Assembly (NCBI GenBank): GCA_012845835.1
Contig: JABAKD010000020.1
Location: 5,478,720-5,542,719, forward strand
Direction: 5' to 3'
Length of the DNA: 64,000 bases
DNA from: Undaria pinnatifida
Lineage: Eukaryota; Sar; Phaeophyceae; Laminariales; Alariaceae
The position numbers were made by a program, and so were the translations under genes. Within the stretch, counting starts at the first letter, position 1, and each line of letters begins with the position of its first letter. Shown here piece by piece: positions 1 to 12,113 of this stretch. Below the pieces are notes generated by a model that did no database searches, was not told the DNA's origin, and saw only the letters and a list, made by a program, of their open reading frames with translations.

Positions 1-1140
1 GTGTCCCGAGTAAAAATCAATTGATCCTTTGATACCTATCAGTTGATTTTTATAAAAATTAAAAACCGCCAGCTGTGAGTACGAACGGTTGAATGGTTGA
101 AATTCAACGTTCATAAACCCGTTTTCAGTTCAACCAAGGGCGCAGAAGATTAGTTACCCCGCACACCACACTACCCCCCTCCCTCCACCCCCTCCACCCC
201 CGCGCAGAGGATCGAAGTTTTATTTTTTCCTGGGTGTTTCTCGACGTTTTTCCTAACCCTAACTTTCGTCTTAATGCCATTGCCATGCGCTTGCGCGCTT
301 GGGTTTACTGCACGTAGGCGTTCTACATACTGTTAGATGGATATTAGGTTGAGATGATACATACCAATAGAAGAGAGGTTGAGATGCATAAGAGCAATAA
401 TCTTTGATGGGCTGGCGACGCTGGTGAAAGTATGACGCTTGCAGACAACTCCCCCCCCAAGTTGCCTCAAAACCAAAAACAAAGATCTTGCTTCTCAAGT
501 ACTTGTTTCTCGCTTGCTTCTCAATGCCTCTGCGACAAGTCTATGTTACAGGTACTCCGAGTGCGGGATGCGTGGTTGGTCGATGCGTGGTTGGTCGGTG
601 ATGGGAAACGTGCCCCTCATGGGTTCTGGTGTCTCTCCTCATGGCTCGCTGGATAGACTCAAAGCTTTCGCATTATTTCTCGCCATAGAATCCATAATTG
701 ACAGACATAGCAGGGCTAAGCAGGGTAGGGAGGGGTAGCGCAGGGTAACGCAGGGTAGTGAGATGAAGGGCGTCCTGTTTGTTCCATCATCGTCACCTAC
801 ATTATCGCCCATCTATGAAGGCCTTGACATAAGTGTGATATCCAATATAACGTGGTTTTACCTCAACCATGACATGGTTTCACGTCGAATCTATCAGCCA
901 TCCTTCTACGGAGAGCACTCCACTACATTAGGCCACCCTGGATAGTCGTAGATGGTGTAGATCACATGAGCATCAAAGGATGTCAACAAAACATCCAGGA
1001 TTGGCAAGGGCATCAAAGACGCGGCTATACGAAACAAACGAAAATGAGGCTATAGATTCCCCCAGGCCTCGTGATCATGAGGCTAAAATGCCTCATTGCA
1101 AGATATACAACCCTATGACGGAGCTCGACAACCTTGGGCG
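1..1140. other. Intergenic DNA, no gene recognised
   Basis: No coding region is supported here. Visible features are a C-rich pyrimidine tract around 168-205, a 15-bp unit (ATGCGTGGTTGGTCG) present twice in tandem at 568-597, and a short degenerate GCAGGGTA-type tandem at about 715-760. The isolated ctaaccctaac near 253 is a single occurrence and is not a telomere. Confidence 0.6.
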
Positions 1141-1143
1141 ATC

Positions 1144-1218
1144 GTCTGAGTGTGACTCGTCTGAGTGTGACTCGTCTGAGTGTGACTCGTCTGAGTGTGA
1201 CTCGTCTGAGTGTGACTC
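1144..1218. repeat. 15-bp minisatellite, five perfect copies
   Basis: The unit GTCTGAGTGTGACTC occurs five times without error, followed by a broken sixth copy. In one forward frame (open 980-1333) it reads as repeated Ser-Ser-Glu-Cys-Asp. The enclosing 117-codon frame has no domain I recognise, so coding status is unknown. The perfect identity of the copies implies recent slippage. Confidence 0.85.
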
Positions 1219-1640
1219 GTCTGACGCATCTGATCCCACCTTCTGCTGGGAAACCCTACAGCGTACTACGGGGGGCTCTGACACCGTTACTCTTTTGCTG
1301 TTGAGATCTTTCGGCGTGGTATGGGGGCTCTGAAAGCTCTACCCTTACCTTGCCCTTTCGAAGGCTTTTCACCACACCGCCGCATCTTCTGCCTCGCTTC
1401 AATGTCAAAGCTGTCTTCGAATCTCACAGTGTTGGGATCTGTTTTTTTACGCAGAGCCAACGAATTGGCATGCCTCCCTTTTACGTGGCGACTTTCAAAC
1501 CCACTCTACAGGGGTTGCAAAAAAAGAGAACTTCATGGGTACGTTGGTGCAGCATGGTGTATATCTAGATAGATGATGACATGCTCTTCGACGCGCCGCT
1601 TTCAGGCGTAAAGCACTGACACTTTTTTGCGAGTCGACGT

Positions 1641-1899
1641 GTGCCACGATAGGGGGTGGCACTTACTTTTCGTCTGAAACGTTTCGGAATCCCGGGGCCC
1701 CATTTTAACCCAAAATCCTCGGAAATTCTGTTTTAGTTCCTTTTTTTGAATGGTTTTCGTCGTGTACCTAGGCCATGGCATTTTTTATCTGGTAGGTACA
1801 GCGGTATTAGTTTACTCCAAACCAGTTTTTGGGAGAGGTCTTAAGCTCCCAAATCGAGGGGTAGTATTGGAAAAAAGTGGTGCACCTCTATCGTAGCAC
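1641..1899 (+). mobile_element. MITE-like repeat family A, copy 1
   Basis: The element begins GTGCCACGATAGGGG and ends CACCTCTATCGTAGCAC, so the ends are imperfect terminal inverted repeats of about 16 bp (consensus GTGCTACGATAGAGGTG). The interior carries GTCTTAAGCTCCCAAAT and a CGTGTACCTAGGCCATGG segment, both shared with copies at 4037-4225, 34531-34791 and 38694-38941. There is no coding capacity. The structure fits a small non-autonomous DNA transposon; no clear target duplication was found, so the superfamily is unknown. Confidence 0.6.
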
Positions 1900-2460
1900 T
1901 TCGCCGCGAAAGGACAGGTGGAATGTTTCTGAGGTGCAGCTTTCCCGGTATTGGGTTCTACAATCCACGTCTTGGCTTTGTCATCGTCCTTTCCTGAACC
2001 GTCGCCGAAGTTGTGCTGCAGCAGCCAATTAACTCCGGGTCATCCGTCCAATTTCTGCAGGAGGCGCGTTCTGGGCAAGGCCTCGTCTTATCGAAGGGGG
2101 TCGACAGAGGGCTCCCCCAGTCACGGAGACTGTGCTCATCGTGACCACTTTCTCTCTCTCTTTCTCTGTCTCTTCTGCGGTACGCAGGGCGTTGCGGTCC
2201 GTGATGACGTCGACCTCACGGCCTACGTGGATTACAGTAACCCCTCCTCTGAACTGTTAACTGCGCCCCCTTAATTGTATAGGATTTAGTACATTATGTA
2301 GGAAATTGAGTTATATGATCGTTTTATATAGGAAGTTGGGCGGCGTTTGGGGGGGGGGGGGGGGGCTACACCCCCTTGGGAGGTCCAAAACAACGTTTTT
2401 GTGTGGTGTGGTGTCGAAACACATTTTTTTGTGCGCCCTTGGTTCAAATTTTTTTTTGAA
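1900..2460. other. Intergenic, with a 17-G homopolymer
   Basis: No gene recognised. A run of 17 G lies at 2349-2365. A CT-rich stretch (about 2151-2172) lies inside an open frame of about 107 codons at 1951-2274 that has no recognisable domain. Confidence 0.5.
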
Positions 2461-2683
2461 GCAAATCTGTTAAACACGTCAGCCAGGTGTGCGTTCGAAA
2501 AATTTAGAGTCGATACTCATCTCTGCAAGCTGCGTGATACATCTAACTTTGCAAATGCAATAATGGAGTTTAATTGACACACGGTGTGCATGGAAATACG
2601 TGGATGTAAGTGCGGCGAGCTTAACCTTTATTTTTCTAACCATCCCGACTAAATAAAGCCCAAAAGTATTAATCCTATCACTA
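2461..2683 (+). repeat. Dispersed repeat family B, copy 1
   Basis: This block aligns along its length with 4690-4916: both carry GTGTGCATG, a GGCGAGCT segment, a TTTATTTTT run and an AAGTATTAAT tail in the same order. It also contains the core around CTCATCTCTGCAAGCTGCGTGATAC that recurs at 4733, 21228, 60544, 60805 and 61916 and, inverted, at 55728. The core remains open as protein on both strands. Confidence 0.65.
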
Positions 2684-4036
2684 TGTACCATAACACACAA
2701 CAGCATTAGTAGTAAATCTATCTACAGTAGCTTTTACACTCTGTTTTATTCCGCTAGGCATTAGCTTGTTCATTTGTTCATCCTTGGTAGGTCTCATGTA
2801 CTAAGAGTTCAGTAGTAGCAGCAGTACCGGAAAACTTACGACATACTGTACTGTTGTCGTAGGTTTCGGTTGGTGGTTTTGGTATGAAGCAGTTTCCCAC
2901 TTTGTCTGTTGAACCACAAAAATGTTAACTTCATGCCTAGGTGCGTGTTCTACGTCTAGAATTAGTTTCCCACGTTGTCTATTGAACCACAATAATAACC
3001 GCGTGCTTGCGTGCGTGTTCTACAGCAGTACTCTTTACTAAACTATCTGTAATAATATATTTAATGAGCTAAAGAGCGAAGGCAATGAAAGTATTTACGG
3101 TAAAGCATAGAACCAGCGAATGAACAGCAACACAACAGATGATGGCGACTCTTTCAAATACAGCAGTATCACAAGGGAAGCAATATTGGGCTTGTACAAA
3201 CATTGTGTTTGGTTGCAGGGGTAATGCCGTATGGTAAGCGTACTAATCATGATACTTCCCTTGTCTATGTATATAGAGCACGCCATCATCATTGGGTACC
3301 CAGTCCATGCCGTTGTTGTCCTGGCTTATTATCGTCGCTCAGTTTTGGAGTCACATTACGTGTATGCAGGGGTACTGCACATCATTCGTTTTCTGGAGCA
3401 GCCCTTGGTTGTACGTCATGTTGCACTTGAACTTGAATCATCAGCAGCAGTAGTAGTAGTAGTACTATCAAGGTTCGCCTCAGTGTTGACGAGGAAGATC
3501 CGAGCTTTCAGTTTGTCAGCGAGTGGAAAACGTAGCAATGCGCTTGGACAAGCCACTACAGCTCCTTGATCCCCGCCTCACACACTGCCCGACGTTATCA
3601 GCACAAAAGACTGAGCTCAAAGCCCTGACTCCAAAACCTCCATGAAGGTTGGGCTAAGGGATAAGACTGCCAGCACAGGCGAATCGCTACGTTTTATGAG
3701 TAGGTGTGTATCCATGATCTTGACTTAATCACCTGTAAAAAGACGGAAATGCGGAACGAATAGTTCATCCGTTTGGTAGGTTTCTTTCATTTACGGAATT
3801 CTCTCTGGAAGGCTGATACATTATTTGTGACGACGTCAGGTCGCGTGCTGTTACTGTTGTTGAGTTTAACGGAGATAATACGTTCCATTAGATATGTTCT
3901 ACTGCTGAGCTAATGTAAGAACGTTGCCGTATTGGGAACGCACTGCAATGTGATTCTGTCATCTCTCTAAGTAAAAAGGGCGAGGGGCACGTTTAAATTT
4001 CGGTGTTCCCCCTCGTTATCAATTCAGGTATGACGC
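2684..4036. other. Intergenic DNA with a small tandem duplication
   Basis: No gene recognised. About 60 bp are duplicated at 2889-2955 and 2965-3023 (shared AGTTTCCCAC, GTCT-TTGAACCACAA and GTGCGTGTTCTAC). A short AGT trinucleotide run lies near 3449-3466. Confidence 0.5.
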
Positions 4037-4225
4037 GTGCTACGATAGAAGTAACACTTTTCGTTCGAAATAGGTCATTTTTGTTTGCCTGATTCTCGCT
4101 TCGAACCTAGTCATGGGATTTTTCATCCGGGTAGCAGTTTTTGTTTTTTTTCTCCAAATTGGAGAGGTCTTAAGCTCCCAAATTGAGGAACCTGAAAACA
4201 AAGTGGTGCACCTCTATCGTAGCAT
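4037..4225 (+). mobile_element. MITE-like repeat family A, copy 2
   Basis: This copy starts GTGCTACGATAGAAG and ends CACCTCTATCGTAGCAT, giving the same inverted termini as copy 1. The interior conserves GAGGTCTTAAGCTCCCAAAT. At about 189 bp it is shorter than the other copies. It is followed at 4690 by a family B repeat, in the same order as at 1641 and 2461. Confidence 0.65.
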
Positions 4226-4689
4226 GGATCGTATAACGCACCAACATCCCGAGGAATATTACTGTGTCATGCCTTTTTTGATAGTTAATTCCTACTCTAT
4301 GTGTGAGTCCTTGTCTCCAGTATCACTTTATTAAAATATTGATTATAGCAAAGAATATTCCAAGTTATATTTCATGTTTATGCAATTCCAACAACAGCAG
4401 TGACAATTTTCCTTATTGACATCAATACACTCGTAGTAAGAACGCAAACAGCATGGTTTTTCTCTCTCGTTGACACATTAGAAAATATCACATTGTTGAA
4501 TTCATACCAGCCATGGAAAGCTTCATTATCTTCGAAAATTCCCTAGGGTATGGTAGATGAAGACCACAATGGATCGATACTCGTGAGTGTCGCATAGTGG
4601 CAACGGAATACACTTGTTCTTCATTAAATTTTCTGGGTCAACTGGGCTACCACGTGGAGCCGACTCTAAGGGCTTCAATGATTTGAAAA
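4226..4689. other. Intergenic DNA, nothing recognised
   Basis: AT-rich spacer between a family A and a family B repeat. No open frame or structured repeat of note was seen. Confidence 0.5.
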
Positions 4690-4916
4690 AAATCTGCTAA
4701 ATACGTTAGCTGTAAGTTCGATAAGTTTCGAGTCGATACTTATCTTGAAAAGCTGCGTTATACATCTAATTTTGCGAATACAATGAATGTGGGGGTTAAA
4801 TTGACACTTGGTGTGCATGAAAATATGTGGAAGTAAGTGTGGCGAGCTCAATCTTTATTTTTTCTAAAACACCCCGACAAAACCCAGAAGTATTAATAAC
4901 TCTCTATCACTTTATC
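4690..4916 (+). repeat. Dispersed repeat family B, copy 2
   Basis: Colinear with 2461-2683, with many substitutions and small indels. On the reverse strand the start of the core reads Met-Ser-Ile-Asp-Ser-Lys, then Ile-Glu-Leu-Thr-Ala. This matches the N-terminus of the 209-codon frame at 55736 and the reverse frame at 21234. The divergence from copy 1 suggests an old family. Confidence 0.65.
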
Positions 4917-6095
4917 TTGTTTGTTGAGATATATCCATCTTGGCCAAAATATCGATCAATACTACTTTGTTGGTTTTCTCGGTTGATTCATCGGTTACTT
5001 GCCCTTCTGAGCCGTCCGCATGGCGCCTCCTCACCATGCCGTGCCCCCACAAGACCATACAAAGTCTCTTGCTCTTCATTTGACATGTCATCCTGTGCCG
5101 GTTACATCTGCTGTATGGGACTGCTACGCGTAAGCTTTTGCATATTATATAATTGTTCTAAACTAGCGGGGTATGGTCACGGTTCCACCTATAGCGCTAG
5201 ATCGGCGTTGCTCATAGTGGCATTGTAAGGTAGGGCGTCGGCCCTACATGTAACAGTGGTGGTTTACTCTGCGATTCCCGTTTCATCATCGGAGATGATA
5301 AAAAAATGTTACGGCGCTGAGTACTGATTACCGGGTTTTGCGTTCAAAGCCAGTGATGTTTACACCTTGATACTGAATATGCCTTGGATGCTTCTGTATT
5401 CGACTTAAAAGAACGTTGCCATGATTGTGCAAACAAGCAGGGGGAATGTTGGTTAATGCTCGCTTATTTGCCTGATACTTGGGTTTGTGTATCCGTGACG
5501 TCTGCGGAGATGGGGGGAACTCATGGTTTGCCAAACGAGTACAATAGTTCAGCATATAATCGTGACTCGGACGTCGCATGGATGGCAATGGACGACGCCC
5601 CTATGTCAGTGTACATTAATCTGCCAAGGTGCAAGTTGATACCTGTATATTTCTATCTACTCTTCTTCTCACCGCCTGATGGTCCTGCGGGTATTGACAC
5701 TTTTCTCCCCGTGAGCCAGTTTACTCCTCGCACCTGGATGGTCGATCAGACACGGTGTTGTAGTACCTGACGTATTCATAGCGTGCTGTGATTTACCACT
5801 CTGAACGCCAATGTACGGAATTTTGCAACATAAATGGTAAGCCCAAGCGGTCCTGACACTTCCGTCCGTAGTCACTGAGTGGTGGTATGCATTATGTACA
5901 TGGCGTGTGAAAACGCAGAACAGCAGAAGAACATGTGTGTATTTCTATAGTACCACTCCGCCGCGGGGAATCAATATTTTTACTTCTACTGCTAATAATA
6001 CTGCTGTATAAACTACCTAATCCTGCTTATTTGTCACGGACACAGAATATTCCGCGGTCAGTCACCATTGCTCAGATTTGATACGCCGGTAATAG
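4917..6095. other. Intergenic DNA, no gene recognised
   Basis: The longest frame (5384-5770, +, 128 codons) shows no signal peptide, domain or splice context that I can defend. It is noted but not called as a gene. Confidence 0.5.
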
Positions 6096-6546
6096 CAGCC
6101 ATCGGTGGATGGGGGTGGGGTTTCCACACCGTGAGGGGCGATATCGGCCACGGGGAACCCTGCTCTCGTCCCCGGGCTGTTGGAGTTGTGCATGTACGGA
6201 GGCATGCCTGACCCGGGGATGATAACTTATCCTCCCCTGGTGCAGTGGGTCCTCGACACTGTCCCCAGGGGCAACTATCGCAGCGCGCCGACTCTATGAG
6301 TCCCAGCCACAATCAGCGATCAGTGATGGGGGTGGGGTTTCCACTTCGTACGGGGCGGTATAAACCCAGGGGAACGTTGTTTTCGTCCCCAGATTGTTGG
6401 TTTTCTATATGAGAGGGAGTTTTGACCCGGGGATGAGGCTTTATCCTCCCCGGGTGCGGCGGGTCCTCGACATTGTCCCCAGGGGCAACTCTCGGAGCGT
6501 GCCTATGAGCCCTAGCCAATCACCAATCAGTGGGTGGGGGTGGGTT
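6096..6546 (-). repeat. Satellite family S, two units plus a partial, minus orientation
   Basis: Units begin at 6096 and 6313 and a partial one at 6520, giving a period of about 208-217 bp. On the reverse strand each reads through CGGGGACGA, a CCCGCACGGTGTGGAAA-type box and CTGATTGGCTGGG. The same ordered boxes occur on the forward strand at 47537-48720, so one satellite family is present at two places 41 kb apart in opposite orientation. No coding content. Confidence 0.8.
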
Positions 6547-7959
6547 AGAAGTTCCGAAAAGGTCCCCTCATAAAACGAAAAACTGCGGAAAACGCCCTGT
6601 GCACATAACAAACGCACCTCCCTTCAAACCTTTGGGGGAAACACCCGGGGCGTAGACGGACAGTCATTGGAATGGGGGAAACGGAGCTGTTTCCGAAGTA
6701 GTACTCGAGGAGGGGCTTCACATAATACGAATGCTGACACAACCTAATGATTGAGTACGCACCATTCGCGCAGCCGCACAATAGACACGATCAGCCGAGC
6801 ACAACACTGGGCCCCAGTATAAACGTTTGCCCCCGATATATGACGTGAAAGGCGTCCTGCCTGCTAATGAGGCTTCAAATAACCCTCATTTCCTGAATGG
6901 GTCGCGGATGACCAGAAGCAATAATAGGCGAACGCAAGGGAGACTTGAGTGCGTATGGCAACGCGTAGAAAACGCACCTACCGTAGCATGCCCCGAACCA
7001 TAGACTAAAACATATCGTTTGTGAATCTGGTTGTGCATGTTTTTTCCCAATGAATACGGACATCTACATGCATGCATATCGGTATGCATGCCTTGAAGCT
7101 CCAAACAGCGCGGTGCACGACCCATATTGAGCCGATAGCGATGCTCCCGGGGTCGGACGAAGGAGCGACATAGCTAGGGAGACGATGATCGCGCCAGAAT
7201 CACACGTACAGCCGTCCAGAGTTCTTAAAAAGAAACTTGGTTTGAGTGAATGCCGCATGGAGTCGGCTTGGCCTATAATGCAGTTACCATATATTTGATG
7301 AAATGTTTACCGTACACATGAAATGATCCACCTTTTGTTACGTCCACACTCGTTTATTCATAGTATGTTCCTTGTTACCCCGTCATTCGAACGAGTACTA
7401 CCGTGCTATTGATAACATATATTGAGTGTGATGTGGATATCATTTCGCGCTGAGGTGTACGCGATAATGACACGCTCCCGTTGTTATGATCACAAAAGGC
7501 CGCCCAGACAATATCGATGACGCAAGAGTCCAGTGAAAGAACGGAGGGCACGTGCGAGGGGGTGGTATGCGCTGTACCACTGTGCAGCAGGCAAAAGCGG
7601 GCGTCGCACAAACTCCCTGTGGGCGCCGCTTTGCCAGGACGGCGCGGTCCCCTCCAGCGTTTGAGCGTCGTCAGTGCTTTTCTTAGTATCGGGTGATTTG
7701 TCGGTGCTGCTGAGTTGCGAAAGTACAGCTCTACTTTGTTGCAGCTGTGAGGTATTTCTCAGCTTGAAATCTAAACAAACGTATGTGTTTGTTATGGACG
7801 TATTAATGGCGTCGTTATCGGCTATTGGTGCTGCGATAAGGGGGGGACAAATGCCCAGCCAGCGGAAGGAAATATGTTCTTGTTTTTGCGCGTCGTAGGA
7901 GCTTCCAATGGCTTGCCCTGGAAAGCTATGGAACGCCATAGAGTGACATTCCGTACCGT
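6547..7959. other. Intergenic DNA, no gene recognised
   Basis: A 157-codon reverse frame (7490-7963) is the longest. Its composition is unremarkable and no domain is visible, so it is not called. Confidence 0.5.
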
Positions 7960-8690
7960 GCAAGTGCCGTAGATCTTTCGTGGCATTGCCACGGGGCTAC
8001 CACGGGCTCCCGCGGCAATGCCATGGAAGAGCTGTGGCGGTGTCACGGTAGCCGTAATTTTTCATGGGGGCCCAAGATATTCCATGGCCGTCGTACTCAT
8101 GGATATGATGGTCATTCGAGGCAACGCTTTGGCGATGCCATAGTCATTCATGGCATTGCCATGGAGCGTCATGGTGCCCACTGCCGTGGCGTGCCATGAA
8201 GCATAGAGGGCATTGCCATGATAACGTCCGACGGCGGTGCCATGTAGATGTCATGGCACCGGCATGCGGCTTCCGTCGGCGTGCTATTACCCTCCTATCC
8301 CGCGCTAGGGTGAGCCCTAGCCGAAACCATAACACCACGCCCATGGAAGATTTTTTCCGTGACGGGCTATGGCGCGTGCCGTGACACGGCCATGGCGAAG
8401 CCGTCATGGCATGTCATGACATTTCCATGGCATGCCATGACATTTCTATGATATGCCATGACACGAGGAGTGGCGGGCACCGTATGAAACGGCTGTGGGT
8501 CTTCATGGCCGCGCCATGGCAACCATGGCAGTGCCATGAGACTTCAGTGCTATAGCAGTGCAGTGCCAGGCGGCAATGCCATGACAGTGCGATACCAACT
8601 GGCAGTGCCTTGTCAATATCACAGCAATGCCACGGAGCGACCGTGAAGAGTCAAGACAGTGCCATGGCAATGTCATGGAGACGTGAAGTA
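7960..8690. repeat. Palindrome-rich block of GCCATGGC / TGCCATGACA motifs
   Basis: About 730 bp are saturated with short self-complementary motifs built on CCATGG, GCCATGGC, GGCATTGCCA and TGCCATGACA in both orientations, irregularly spaced. Open frames crossing it on both strands are by-products of the repeat. It resembles the 30640-33240 array in its motif but differs in spacer sequence. It may be a decayed satellite or the subterminal array of a DNA transposon; no terminal repeat was found. Confidence 0.65.
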
Positions 8691-10599
8691 ATATGCTTTT
8701 TTTATGGTCGAGCTGGGACGCACAAATCGTAGGGACAGTGGTTAGCCACACAACAAATAGGGTACCCAAAAAACGCTGAAAGTCGAGCGCCAATACAAAT
8801 ACCAGTCCACGTGTACCCGTTTCACTCATAGTTACGAGCGAACAGGGTTTTTTACTTCTGACGGCGTCCAAACCTAAGGGGCCCTTTCTAGCCTCGCGTG
8901 TTTCACGTCCCACATGACGACGGAAACATCGGAAGCGCAATAACAACAGCAGGTGGCGGAGTGGGCTTTTCGTGTTTTGCACCAAAGCACACAGTTGACA
9001 GCAGTTACAAATTGCCTCCAACATGACGTCCTAAGGAGAGCCTTCGGCAGGATTGCCCCTCGAAATCGGATGCATTTTGTGTGGTTCGCCAATAGCGTGG
9101 GTCGCGGGGTGTTCTTGATTCTATCAGAGAGACAGCATCTGTCCTACGCTTCAAATGGACTGGGCATGCCCATATAGTTTCCCCCATACTCGAGCTGCCA
9201 AATTCTACCCCACATGACACTACTCCCGTAAACTCACCACAGCGACGATAACGGGTACCCGATACCAGGTACTACGTACCTGGGTGGCTGGTATGCGAAA
9301 TTGTACAAGATTACGTGTAATACACCAAGCAGATATTTCATCTTTCAAATTTCATGGGGAAAAAATATTTGTCTGAGGGATCTGCTTGCTCCCTCAAACC
9401 GATTTTTTTACTGTGACATCTGGGTTGATCTCCAGCTCGTAGAGATATTTCCGTGTCGTATCCACGATTATATGTGGGTGCGTGTTCTTCGCATTACACG
9501 TACATTAGCATCCATCTACATCAAGCACAACCGATGTCCGTGACGATGCCTCCTCCTAGAGAGACGACCTCTGTGATCAACAACAACGAGTCATACGTAC
9601 GCATGGCTGGTACCACAACAGATACACGCATGGCTATGATAACAGAGTGAGGTCATTTCGACTTGCAATGCCGAGCGCAATGAAAACGAAGGCGGGACGT
9701 AAGGAAGCGAGCTCATGAGACTACTCACGAGGAAGAAGGAACGGGAAAATAAGATAGGAGCAAAAACTTCGGAAAAATGGATAGAACAAGAGAAAGAAAA
9801 AATAGTTCAGAGGGGGGGGGGGGACAACTACCCGGGGAAATTCAGCGATGAATGAGAAAATACGGCAAGAAACAAACAAACAACTTCGTCTGCGTTAAAC
9901 AATCAAAATATTTGTTGTCTTGAAACAGTACCTGATATGAACGAATTTTGTCTTCTAATTCGATCATGGAAAACAATTTAAGGGCGTTGACCTCAAAACC
10001 GTACGCAGGGGGTGCTTTGCGCCATTTGCCGGAACTTGAAACCTGGCACAAAAACTACCTTGTACGGGCTGCGCTCATTGGCCAAAGCACCTCAATACTT
10101 GGGGGTAACCATACTATCCTGGGCGCATCGGCTTACGGTCACGAACATTCTCGGTCACCGTTTGATGGCGTAGATGTCACCGTTCTATGGAGCGCAGAAA
10201 AAGTCTGGATGGCATATGACTTGGACGCCATTCCTGGCCGGGGCAAGACCAACACCGTCTGATACGTTACAGTCACTGTCGACCTAACGTCATTGATAGC
10301 AAACGTCCTTCGCCAAAATAAAAAACAGACAATAGATAGCCCTATTCAACGAAACTTGTGGGCATCCTGAACCCTCGGTAGACTGAGAGACCGAGGAACT
10401 CGGCGCGCGGCCTGTCGCCGAAACGTCACAGTCTGCTGTGATTGGTCCTTTCTCCCTCCTTCCCTGGCGCGGGGTGTGTATACAATACTGATAATACAAT
10501 ACAAATGCACTACTCAACATCTGGTACGCTCGCAGTAGTCTATGATACCAGTTAGACGATGGTACAAATTTCTGCGGCGGACGCCGCCCGCTCAATCAA
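8691..10599. other. Intergenic DNA, no gene recognised
   Basis: Contains a 12-G run at 9812-9823 next to an A-rich stretch. The open frame 9948-10262 (+, 104 codons) shows no recognisable domain. Confidence 0.45.
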
Positions 10600-10624
10600 G
10601 CGAACCCAAGAGCTTGACAGTGTA

Positions 10625-10890
10625 ATATTTGATAGTGGCCGACAGGACCACGCGGAGAAGAGCAACGCTTTGCTCGAAGACGGTAGGTCACTGGCTGCAG
10701 TGATAGTGGCTGACGATTGCCAAGAAGCGACCTTGAATCAGCGGGAGAGTAGTCGGTAGGACCACGCACGGACACCAGCAACGTTTTGCACGAATACGGG
10801 GTGATACACCTTGTGTAAATCGTTGTGCGCGAAGTCGTTAGTTCACAGGCAGTAGCAGCGATAGTGGCCGATAGGACCACATACGTCCTA
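10625..10890 (+). repeat. Degenerate ~115-bp tandem repeat, three units
   Basis: The segment GATAGTGGCCGAYAGGACCAC recurs in decayed form at about 10630, 10748 and 10860, each followed by a variant of GCAACGYTTTGC or CAACGACACGTTG. This implies an old triplication with a period near 115 bp. No coding function is inferred. Confidence 0.5.
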
Positions 10891-10899
10891 CTTGAAAAC

Positions 10900-11660
10900 A
10901 ACGACACGTTGATATTAAGACGGGAGTTCCTTCCGACGCGGGTAGCAGCCGTGAAGAAAAAAACAAAATAAAACACTAGACTACTACGTATGTATGACAC
11001 CACGACTAGATAGAGTACATCATTGAGCTTTTCATCAGCTACCCCCTATCTATGATCTAAAACACAATGGTTGATATTGCTTCACAACCTTTGATTATAC
11101 GCCGTACGGCACTTTTATTTTTCGTCTTTTAAACGGTAATCGCTATTACTTTCCAGCTCAACTGGTAAGAGGTTTTACCCTCAGCGACCTTCTGGACAAG
11201 CCGTAAGCCGTGGCCACAGGTGTCTTCAATTCTCCCCCCCGGTGCGTGCCTAAAGTACACAATAATAGTACGCTATTTTTGGTCACCTGATGTACGACCT
11301 CTTCATCTGTAGTACTTCGCGTTTGTATAGTTTTGTTGATGCTTCCCGTCGGAATATACTTTGTATCTGGTATCTCTGATATATTCCGGTATGAACTTTT
11401 GATTTCATGTTGATTTCTTAATTGCAATATTCGTTGTTGCGCAAGGCATCTCTATCGTTCCATTAAGTACCCATACAATAAGCTCTATTCATAAAACATT
11501 GTAGCATTACTATTGTGCTAGAGTTGATCAGGTACCACCCACTATCTATGGTCTAAACTAACGATGCTTGTTGTGTTTCTAGCAATGCACCAGCATCAAT
11601 CATGTACCGTGGTACATGCAGTAGAACCGTGTGTTCCGATATTTCGATAATTTTCCCTCA
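10900..11660. other. Intergenic DNA, nothing recognised
   Basis: AT-rich sequence without a supported gene or an obvious repeat. Confidence 0.45.
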
Positions 11661-12113
11661 TCATCGCACAGGCCGTTGTTCTGTTATACCCGGAGCTGGG
11701 AAAGTAGTATTTAGGTGAGTTGGGGCGGTGCGTGCTTCGTTGAGTATAATTTCTGGCCACGTTTCGTTTGCGTGCGCTCTTGGAGGCATGTCGTTATTCT
11801 CTCCGAGCAAGAGTTGAGGAACACGCACGTTCTGGCTTTTAGAACATACTGCGGATATTTTCGCCGTTTCGCGGTTTCGACACGCCAGACGTAAAGATTC
11901 AGTGAAGGAGGCGTGTTGTGCGTCTGGGAGCATTGTCGTCAAGGTCTGTCTAGTCCATTCTGGCCCTAACGTTTTCACTCTATCGTTCAACGTCTTCATC
12001 TCGTTGTTCTTAAGGAATTCCAGCATCTCTGCCCTCTTATTGTTCCAGGGTATATGTGTTGCTCCTCCGTATTGTCCAATGTTGTCATTTGGGTTGCATG
12101 TCTTCTCAATCAA
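11661..12113 (-). pseudogene. Possible non-LTR retrotransposon endonuclease fragment
   Basis: An uninterrupted reverse-strand frame of 150 codons includes Asn-Lys-Arg-Ala-Glu-Met-Leu-Glu-Phe-Leu-Lys, then Thr-Leu-Asn-Asp-Arg, then Glu-Trp-Thr-Arg. In LINE apurinic-type endonucleases a segment of the form 'G..L..FL....L..LN.R....TW' lies near the C-terminus of the domain, and this is the only reason for the call. The catalytic His and Asp residues of a complete domain are not visible, and the frame runs into unrelated sequence. It could equally be an unrelated hypothetical exon. Confidence 0.25.

Noticed and set aside
245-265. ctaaccctaac, telomere-like
   Set aside because: Single occurrence with no tandem array.
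8503-9024. 173-codon reverse frame
   Set aside because: Its C-terminal third lies in the palindrome block and the rest has no recognisable motif.
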